A DNA stretch of 64,000 bases from Canna indica (taxonomy: Eukaryota; Streptophyta; Magnoliopsida; Zingiberales; Cannaceae), in NCBI GenBank assembly GCA_034359265.1, contig CP136891.1:15514501-15578500 (forward strand). The letters are read 5' to 3'. The notes beneath the pieces were generated by a model. It saw only the letters and a list, made by a program, of their open reading frames with translations. It searched no databases and was not told where the DNA came from. How positions within the stretch are numbered: position 1 is the first letter of the stretch; each line of letters starts with the position of its first letter. A program made the translations under genes and the position numbers. Positions 56,065 to 64,000 of the stretch are shown here, piece by piece.

Positions 56065-56515
56065 CAGTCTGTCCATATAAATCTCTATGAACGATTAGAT
56101 ATGAGCTTTGAGCGTCTGAACATGAATAAAAAATGAATGAATATGAACATAGATAGAAAATAAATATACATATACATTTTTTATTATTCATGTTTATTTT
56201 TTTCTCATATTCACTCATTCATGAATTTTCTTTCCGCCTGTCCATGCCCATAAAAGTTGCACTTGAAATTATGTTGTGAAGTCGATTCTAGTGAGTGCAA
56301 CTTTTATGGGCAGACTGTCCATAGAAAATCTATGAATAAGTGAATATGAGTTTTAAATGACTGAAACATGGATAAAAAAAAATGAATATAAATATAGATA
56401 AAAAAGAAAATAAATATGAATATATTTATTTATTTTTTATTCATATTTAATTGCTTAAGATTCGTATCCATCAGCTCACATAGATTTAAATGGTCAGACC
56501 TGCTCATGTGAATTT
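56065..56515. repeat. Direct and inverted repeat cluster
   Basis: 'cccataaaagttgcact' (56250) is inverted as 'agtgcaacttttatggg' (56295), able to form a hairpin. The blocks starting 'gtctgtccata' (56085) and 'gactgtccata' (56312) are direct repeats of ~150 bp. Possibly a small rearranged MITE. Confidence 0.6.
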
Positions 56516-56804
56516 TTTTTAGCTTCGAGTGAAGACTTTTGACGTGCGCTCTCGATCGTATACATAACTCTTCTTCATCTTCGTCGCGTCTTCTTCGTCT
56601 TCCCCTGTATATCTCTTAATCATCTCATCATTTGACCCTTCTTCTTCCTCGTCAACAACTCTTGATCACATGTCTGCGACTGAGAAACAATCTAGATGAG
56701 TCGTCGATGAACTCGATCTGCATCCTCTCGCCTCTCCCAGGCTCCAAGCAATCTATCAAACTAGAGCACGTAAATTAAGCTAGGTTACTGCCATCTGATC
56801 TCTC

Positions 56805-57429
56805 ATGGCCGCTACCTCCTCTCGCTCCCCCTCATTCTCCTCGTCGTCCTTCAGTCTTCCGACACCACCGTTAGACGACTTCCATGAGCTCTACCGCCAC
56901 CATCTCGCTCCAACACAACCTCATCTAGTCATCTCCTTCACCCTCTCCTCAACTCTGCTCATCTTCGTCCTCACCGCCTGCTTCCTCGCGCGACCTCGCC
57001 CGATTTACTTGGTCGACTTTGCCTGTTACAAGCCGGAAGGGAGATTGATGGTCATCCAACAACTCTTCCTCAAGAAATCCATCGTCGTCGGTTCCTTTAT
57101 ATCACCGAAGCCAAGCTCGAGTTCCAGCGCAGGATCGTTGAAAGGTCCGGCCTTGGTGACTCCACCTATATCCCCACTCCATCCACAAGGATCCCCCCAA
57201 TCTGTCCATGGCGAAGGCGAGAAATGAAGCGAGGGCCGTCATGTTCGACACCATTGACGAGCTACTATAGAAGATGAAGGTGAACGCGCCGAGAGACATT
57301 GCCTGGGAAGTGGGGTTCGATTTCAAGTGCAACAGCGCAGTGTGGAAGGCACTGAGGACGATTAATTCGGCCGAGGAGATGAAATCCACACATTTTCCCG
57401 TTGCTGTTCCGAAGGTGGCCGCGCTTTGA
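56805..57429 (+). pseudogene. 3-ketoacyl-CoA synthase (KCS) pseudogene, core deleted
   Basis: KCS enzymes of the endoplasmic reticulum make very-long-chain fatty acids for wax, cutin and suberin. The N-terminal part (from ATG 56805) has one hydrophobic segment and the family motif RPRPIYLVDFACYKPEGR. After a frameshift near 57095, segments TEAKLEFQRRIVERSGLGD and ARNEARAVMFDTIDELL are readable, ending in a TAG near 57269. The sequence then jumps to the family's C-terminus, GFDFKCNSAVWKALRTIN and VPKVAAL, with a stop at 57427-57429. About 800-900 bp, including the Cys-His-Asn catalytic residues, are missing. It cannot be functional. Confidence 0.85.
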
Positions 57430-58225
57430 CTTCAATTCAATTAATCCAATCCCTAGTCTTCGGAATTTGCGTTATAAATTGCGAAGGTATGGTTCATTGT
57501 TATTGTTTCGAGGGGTGCCAAGATTTGTGACTTATGGCAATTTGATACTTAGTTTAATTTTTTATTTAATCCAAACAGAAGAAAAATCAAATGTTTACTC
57601 TTATAACAAATTAATTCCATATTCTATTAAAAATATACACTCTTTTTAAAGAAAACCAAATGTATTAGGAATCCTTTTCAATTTAGTATGAAAATAACTC
57701 AGGAAAAAATGAGGACGAATGTTTCAGCTTGCCATTGCAAGTCTTCATATATTTGCTATTCCAAAGGTAATTACTAATTAGAATTACTAGATGCAATGTA
57801 ATTTCATGAACAATGTTGTCCACTTAACAAAAATAATGAAATGTCAAGTTGTTTCGAGGAAACATGAAACAGTGCAAAAAAATGTGAAGGCAAAAGAATA
57901 TGATGCTGTTCTTATAGTGTTCCCAATAATAAACTCATCCAACTTTGTGATACACAAGATATAGCAGTGTCCTTAGGTTATGGAAAATAGGCTTCTAGAC
58001 AACATTAAGAGGAGGAATCAAGAAAATCTAAATCAAAAAGTGAGAGATTTCAATACTTTGACAGGATCATTCAAAACAAGCTCAAAGTGGAAATCTTAGA
58101 TTGATTGAGGCATCAATGTGCTCACAACCAAAAACATCATAAAATTGAGAGCCTAGCAATAAAACCTTGTGCAGATATATGCATCCAAATGAAAACAGCA
58201 ACTTCAGCGACTGTTGACGCAAACC
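57430..58225. other. Spacer and STRAP 3' UTR
   Basis: No gene. The right part (about 57900-58225) is probably the 3' UTR of the minus-strand STRAP gene. The left part is AT-rich spacer. Confidence 0.45.
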
Positions 58226-61200
58226 CTACTCGCTTGGCCCATCTTTGTTGATGCTAAAGCCCTCAATCTTCTGAGCTACGTCGTCGACTGCAACTTTTAC
58301 TTTTCCACTAGGCACATTCGCACCAAAAGAATCATGGTCATCAGTCATGGCAGGACCCATTTGCCAAATTCTGATGGTCCCATCCTCAGATCCAGAGGCA
58401 TATGATTCACCACCAGGTGAGAAGCGCACACAATGAACAGGGCCATGGTGACCCTTATTACAAGCTGGAAATATATCAGAGTCAGTTAATCTAATGGATG
58501 GATATTTGAAGAGAAGTGCACATTTATTGCATTCTGTTAAGATATATGAACTCACCAATTTCTTCACCCGTATGAAAATCAAAGACATGAATCCACATAT
58601 CTTCTCCTCCAACAACAAATTTGTTTCCATACTTGGGTTCGAGTGAAGCTGATTCCAAATTGCATGGCATGTCATAGCTTTTCATAAGTCCAAAACTGAA
58701 GAACAAGTATCAGTATGTGTCTTCCATCAAAGATGGATCTATTAAGCATTAAAGAGGAGATTGAATGGATAAACTTACTGATTGGCATCCCAAAACTTCA
58801 CAGTTGAGCCATCGGCGGTGGTAATGTAACGACCATCTTGACTGACTTCAGCACTAGTAACAGCTGACTTGGTTTCAAGTGTTTGCACAATCTTTCCACT
58901 CCTTATGTCCCATAATCTGACAGATAAAAATATTTAACAAAAAGATAAAGGAAAAGGAAAAAGGTTCAAAATGAGGCTAATAAATATTCACAAAGAAAAC
59001 AGAAACAAACCTCACACCTCCCATTTCACCGCAAGAACTTAATATTGTCTGGTCACTATGAAGCCAAGCAACTGTTCTAACTTGACCAGGGGACTTGTCA
59101 ATCTCTCTTGGAGGTGCATCTGGACGGTTCAAATCAAATGTACGCAGAATTTTCTCAATCCCTCCAGTCAGCAACAGGTGTGTATCCTGCAAAGGGCAAT
59201 GCGTAATGAGTGATGCTCAATGAAAGAAGATTATACTCTAATAAATCCCTTCCGGAACATACTTGCTAAGGTTTCCAAACAGGAAGCAGCACAAGTCTAG
59301 AACAAATAACAAGAAGGAGCATCAAAACATCTAAAGAACTATTTGATTCAGCCCCTTTTCAATGTGAGAAATCAAGTCGGATGGCATGCAAAAAAGCACA
59401 AATCTTTTCTAGTTTCAACACTATATAAAAGCCAGAGAGAGCAAAACTTCTCCAGATTAAGAACATCAATGGCCACTAGAATCAAACTTATTTATAAGTT
59501 GCCAATATGAGTTGAATGAGGCATAGACCTTTTCCTTGTTTAACATGACAATATATCCATAATAACAACTATGATAGTTGAAAGGCACCGTATGTGCTGC
59601 ATATTGCAGCACAGATTCGTAGATGATAAATAGGATTAGAAAAATGTTTTGTTTTTAGAACTTTCACAATGTAGGAATAATGACTGATAAAAAGAGAAAA
59701 CAAACTGTTCCACCGAACACATACATATTGTCAAACTTATTATCAGAATAGATGCATAAATAATGACAGATTATATTAAAAATATATGTGCTAAGCAAAG
59801 CAAAGATGGTTAAACACTAAGGGCAATGTAGAATATCTTCATCTACCTCAGAGAAGGCACATGCTCGGACAATGTGCTTATGCTCAAATGAATGTAATTC
59901 ATTCCCAGTTAATGCATCCCAAACTTTCCTGTAATAAGTGAAACATAAATCATTACAATCCAAAAACTGGCATAGCATCATGGATTTAATTTCTAAGAGA
60001 AGGGGAGAACAGTTTAATTCCAGTTGCCCACACCCACCCAAAAAGAAAATCAGTTCACAGGCATTATCATCCTTTAACTACTGTACCAGAATGATACAGT
60101 CTTTCAATGAATTCACAAAACATATAATTTTTTTTGGAAATGACAAAATACTCATTGATAAATCATGAAATATTTTGTTCATTAATTTTCTATGACAACA
60201 AACAGATACACTCCATACTAAAGACTGATATTTCCTGAGGAATATAAGGCATGCATTGTATTTCCTACATTTTTTCCTGTTCTCGAGAAACTCTTTCTTT
60301 TGATTTTTTTTAAAGATATAAATGAATGTACATTAAACCATGGAAAAATATAAAAGGAAATGTAAATTCTAGGGTGTACTAATCATCCTTTCTTTCTCTT
60401 CAATATCAACTATAAGATAATGATTGTTTTTACAGTTTCAAAAATTGCATAATCTTACTAACCTGAGAGAGCAATTAATATTCTTGTATAACAGGAAGAA
60501 AAAATAGTTCAAGGAAAACAACCCCAGTTCAATTTCTTTCAAAAAAGTTCCAACTGCAGGCTTCTATCAGGTTATAGAAAGAAATAGCATTTACTTTGAT
60601 AGAATACTCTCAACTTAATATCCTGACAAATTGCACAGTAAATTATTGGTGTTATGCAAAAAAGAGTAAAAAGATTGAAAAGGATACAATGGAGGGGAGA
60701 AAAGAGGAAAGGTAGGAAATAAATTGTTTTAATTGTGAGAACCAGAAATCTTTTTCTGTAATATTTTGTGCATGGCATATACTGAAAAAGATACTGATAA
60801 ATTGTTGTACGCAACAATGTACAATCATACAATCCTAAGTTTGTCAACTAACATCTATTAACAATAAGATTAATAACTATATTTCAATCAAGAAAAAAAA
60901 GAACACAGATTTTATAAAGCATCAAGACAATGCACTGGAGCAGTACTTTAAAAAAAAAAGAGAGAACAAAACTTGGAACTACCCACACAGAAAAAAAAGG
61001 AAAGCAAGGTACATGTGAATGTACTAATGGGTATAAGGAGTCATAATATTCATATTTCTTATGGAAACTCAATTTTTACTAATTAGAATCTTAAATATGA
61101 CAACTATAACATAATATGCTCAAAGGTTAAAAAATAACTGGATCAATGCTCTGATTGAGTCATAATAAAAGATAAGCCATTTCCACTATAAAGCATAACA

Positions 61201-63385
61201 AAGATTCAAGAAACACAGACTTCTAAGATACAATACCTTCATAGCATACAAGTTAAGAAAATGACTTTACATTCTAACTTTATTAATTTGATCATAAACT
61301 ATGGAAAGAAAACCTGAGTACAGGGGTAAAATTTATGGATTCTAGAATAGGATGACATACGCTGAAAAATCAGCTGATCCAGTAGCAGCACGTAAAGCAT
61401 TGGTATCAAGGCAACAGCTCCAGACTGCACCCTTGTGCCCTTCAAATGTTCCAATCCAGTCTCCAGTCTCACCATTTCTGAGCATTGGACTTGCATCTAC
61501 GCAGCCAAAAATCAATTAGAAAGTTGAAATGTGTTGCTGAAGATTTTAGCACTCCTATTACATTTAATATGTATTTCCCTCAGACATTATAAAGTTAGTT
61601 TTGCCACAAAGAGGAAAAAGATTTCATACCAGAATTCCTCAAGTACATTGGTATAGAAAAGTAAGAAAAATAGGGAGCAACGAACATGAGAATCATTTCA
61701 TCTAAACATATAAAATGACTATAAAGATACTTCTAAATTTAATATGTATTCCCTCAGACATTAAAGATTTGGTTTTCCCATAAAGAGGGAAAAGATTTCA
61801 TACCAGAATTCCTCAAGTACACTGGTATATAGAAGTAAGAAAAATAGGAGACTAACAAACTTGAGAATCATTTCATCTAAATATAAAAGAACTATAAAGA
61901 TACCTCTAATGAAAATGAACCAAATAGATGATCGATGACAAGTTCAATCCATGTTAAATGCATTTCATGTGGAACATATTCCAATATCAATCTATTATCT
62001 TGCAAGGAATGAAATTCAAGGTTAAAATCAAAATAGGGGGGGGAAATAGAGACATCAATAAATCAGCTAAGTAAATCTACAGTGGATGGAGAAAAGGAAA
62101 GTGTTCATGAATATAAATGGTCATATGGTAAAAATCAATTCTTCAGGTTGAAATTACAGGAACAAATGGTGGGGGGAGAACATTTATTACACAAAAAGCT
62201 TTATTATCTATATAAGTTCTGCAGAAGAAAGGAGATCCAAGGACCACGAATTTGTAGCAAACTGATGAAAATTAAAGATCAATTATATCTTGGAGCGGTC
62301 CCATTGAATAGCTTTACTAGAATCTTCAAGAATGAGACATAACTTAAACAATTGACAAGTACAAAGTCAATGTACAGCAAAGTTATTATTTCAAAAGTCC
62401 TTTTGCATCACATAGGGTCTCTCACGCTCAAAACGAAGAGGTGGACAGAGTGACTGGAGTGATCATGAAAACTAAATCTGACAATCTTAATCACCTGCCC
62501 TATTTTGCTTTTACATTCTATCTTCATTTTCGTATCTTCTGTTTCTCGTCGTTTGTCTATGTTCCAAGACCACACTCTACTGCCATCTGTCATTTTTCTC
62601 ACAGTCATTGATATTGCTATCTTACTATTAACATCAAACTAATTTTAGATTATATGAATTGTAGTATGTTAATTACATATTCAATCTCAACAGTCCACAT
62701 ACTATATCTCAAGGCCTATTGGGGCCTCCAAACAGCCTTCAACTTATTTTTTTTTAAAAAAATTCTTAGTATGGTCTCTACGTTATCTTTAGGACATAAC
62801 AGCAAATCAAAGAATATAAAACACAATCTGCAACATCCAATTAACTATGCTCAAATTAGTGTTACCAAGGATACAAAATGCCCAATTGTAATAAGATGCA
62901 AACATGTCCAAATGCTAACTAGATAGGAAGCAACGCTATATCCATTGTGAAATGAAATCCATTTTTTCATCAAAAGCACGGTGATTTCTTCTGTAGATAT
63001 GACCTTCTAATAATAGATCCAGATTCCGGCTATACCTTACAATTTAAACAGTGGCAAATTAACCACTGATCACCACCGAGCAGGATCTCTCTAACAAATC
63101 AGAATATCAACATCCACCTATGACTACGCAACCTTTTCAGAATACAAGTCTTTCTTCATTAGCAAATAAAAAGAAAAAGTAGGAAAGATCAAACCTCTCA
63201 TTCCTCAATGCAACAACATCAGCATTGATCCAAATTAAACAAGAATCAAAGCAGAGGAGACCCTCACCCTTGCTCGCACTGATAAGGAAGAATCCATCCG
63301 GAGTAACGGGGCTGTAGAACAAGTCCACCACAGGCCGCGAGTGGCCGTGGCACACAAGAGGCACCGCCACCTTCTTCTTGTCCAT
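58226..63385 (-). CDS. STRAP/unrip-like WD40 protein, 7 exons
   Basis: Exons (minus strand): 63268-63385, 61361-61496, 59847-59928, 59011-59186, 58779-58916, 58556-58695 and 58226-58464. All introns are GT...AG, the frames agree at every join, and the CDS is 1029 bp (342 aa), the usual length. The product is a seven-bladed WD40 propeller related to serine/threonine kinase receptor-associated protein. In animals it binds the SMN complex and TGF-beta receptors; the plant role is less clear. Visible repeats: [22 protein letters not shown]...[35 protein letters not shown]...[21 protein letters not shown]...[21 protein letters not shown] and [20 protein letters not shown]. The acidic/Ser tail ends KDGPSE. 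Intron 1 (~1.8 kb) contains a 175-bp tandem duplication. It appears intact. Confidence 0.94.
61563..61910. repeat. 175-bp tandem duplication in STRAP intron 1
   Basis: 'tttaatatgtatttccctca' at 61563 and 'tttaatatgtattccctcag' at 61738 start two adjacent copies, which stay similar through 'ctataaagatac.tcta'. By eye the copies differ at roughly one position in ten, so the duplication is not recent. It lies wholly inside the intron. Confidence 0.85.
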
Positions 63386-63627
63386 CGGTTCACGACGGCT
63401 ACGAGAGAGCCCGGACGCAAAGATCAGAACCCAATTCGAAACCCTAGTCCCAGCCCGAGAAATCCTAACAAGAAATCCACTTCGAGAATTAAAACGAAAA
63501 CGAAGATGGAGATCGGCAACAATCCTCTACAGAGATCGCCAAGAACAAAATATTTTATCTACAACAGTATTGTCCGAGATTAATCTGGGAAAAAAAAGAG
63601 GAGCAAAAATGTATAAGAAAAGAGGAC

Positions 63628-63665
63628 TGGGCCGGTGAGCGGCGAACGAAGAGCGTGCTCTTATA
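63628..63665 (-). promoter_or_regulatory. Candidate STRAP core promoter
   Basis: On the minus strand TATAAGAG (63665-63658) lies ~270 bp upstream of the ATG and GGCCCA (63633-63628, a site-II-like motif common in housekeeping promoters) follows. Assigned by motif and position only. Confidence 0.35.
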
Positions 63666-63860
63666 CGAGCGAGATCAGAACGGCAACAAATATTGACCGC
63701 CCGATCAAAACATTAACGGTCAAAACAATATCATATATTTCATTTATTACAATTTAAAATACATTTAAGATTAAAACCGTGTTCTCCAAGATGTTAACTC
63801 GTATGTACGTGTAGTGGCGTAGTCGTATGCACCAGGAAACCGTTTTTTTTCTCTCACATG
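63666..63860. other. Upstream region of STRAP gene
   Basis: Spacer with no ORF; presumably contains upstream promoter sequence of the STRAP gene. Confidence 0.35.
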
Positions 63861-64000
63861 TATGGGTGGCAATTGAAATGAATTATTCGCAATTAATCGA
63901 TTAACCGATTAACCCAACTAAAAGAGAACGGATCCGGATATCATACTCTATATATGACTGATTTTTAAATTTTGGATTCAAATCATACTTGGTTGAAATT
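63861..64000. mobile_element. Left end of another hAT-like element (runs off window)
   Basis: 'tatgggtggcaattgaaatg' resembles the TAG.GGTGGCAA terminus of the hAT at 30555. It is followed by 'aattaatcgattaaccgatt' and 'ggatccggatat' phrases typical of the hAT-like MITEs here. The other end is outside the window, so this is tentative. Confidence 0.4.

Larger units (their letters stand above)
53839..56804. other. Repeat-rich spacer
   Basis: A 104-codon ORF at 53871-54185 (plus) shows no recognisable family and is probably chance. 55595-55980 has repeated 'aagagtgaacaagagtgaa' and 'gtgaaagtattttagtttcac' phrases. 56040-56520 has a mixed direct/inverted repeat. 55345-55462 is a SINE-like copy. 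56520-56800 is a CT-rich leader-like stretch ahead of the KCS remnant. Confidence 0.5.

Noticed and set aside
56805..57227. Functional 140-aa membrane protein
   Set aside because: It is the N-terminus of a KCS gene followed by a frameshift into unrelated residues; the catalytic region is deleted.

Overview
This window is nuclear DNA of a flowering plant. Two multi-exon genes have canonical GT/AG introns and plant-typical products. The spacer DNA is AT-rich, and every major plant transposon class is present. I cannot place the species; nothing seen decides monocot versus eudicot. No prokaryotic features and no CRISPR array are present.

Layout. 1-4126 holds a plastid ATP/ADP translocase (NTT) gene on the minus strand (5 exons, 666 codons, TATA box at 4118). 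4127-9682 is AT-rich spacer with small DNA transposons, including a Mutator MITE nested inside a hAT-like MITE. 9683-13490 is a young LINE with an intact ORF2 and a perfect 17-bp target-site duplication. 14098-14428 is a TRIM element with complete terminal repeats, PBS and PPT, sitting in a decayed GC-rich gene-like sequence. 16348-36111 is a nested block: an old LINE (minus strand) is interrupted by a Ty3/gypsy element, itself interrupted by a Sirevirus-type copia fragment and a hAT MITE, and separately by a 3.1-kb hAT transposon. A direct repeat of about 280 bp brackets the whole block. 36340-40570 is a second decayed LINE on the plus strand. 40571-45880 is repeat-rich spacer with SINE-like copies, MITEs and a long-TIR Mutator-like element.

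45830-48494 is a FAR1/FHY3-related (FRS) transcription factor gene with a 5'-UTR intron. 51403-51873 is a rearranged TRIM-like element. 52365-53345 is a fasciclin-like arabinogalactan protein (FLA) pseudogene enclosed by inverted repeats, which looks like a Pack-MULE capture. 56805-57429 is a 3-ketoacyl-CoA synthase pseudogene that has lost its catalytic core. 58226-63385 is a seven-exon WD40 gene for the STRAP/unrip-like protein. The last 140 bases look like the start of another hAT-like element.

Three genes look functional (NTT, FRS, STRAP). They have unrelated roles: energy import into plastids, light-signalling type transcription control, and a WD40 scaffold probably in RNA/SMN-type assembly. 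There is no operon-like logic; most of the interest lies in the transposon stratigraphy and the two captured or decayed gene copies. All exon joins were made by eye from splice-site dinucleotides and reading-frame continuity.
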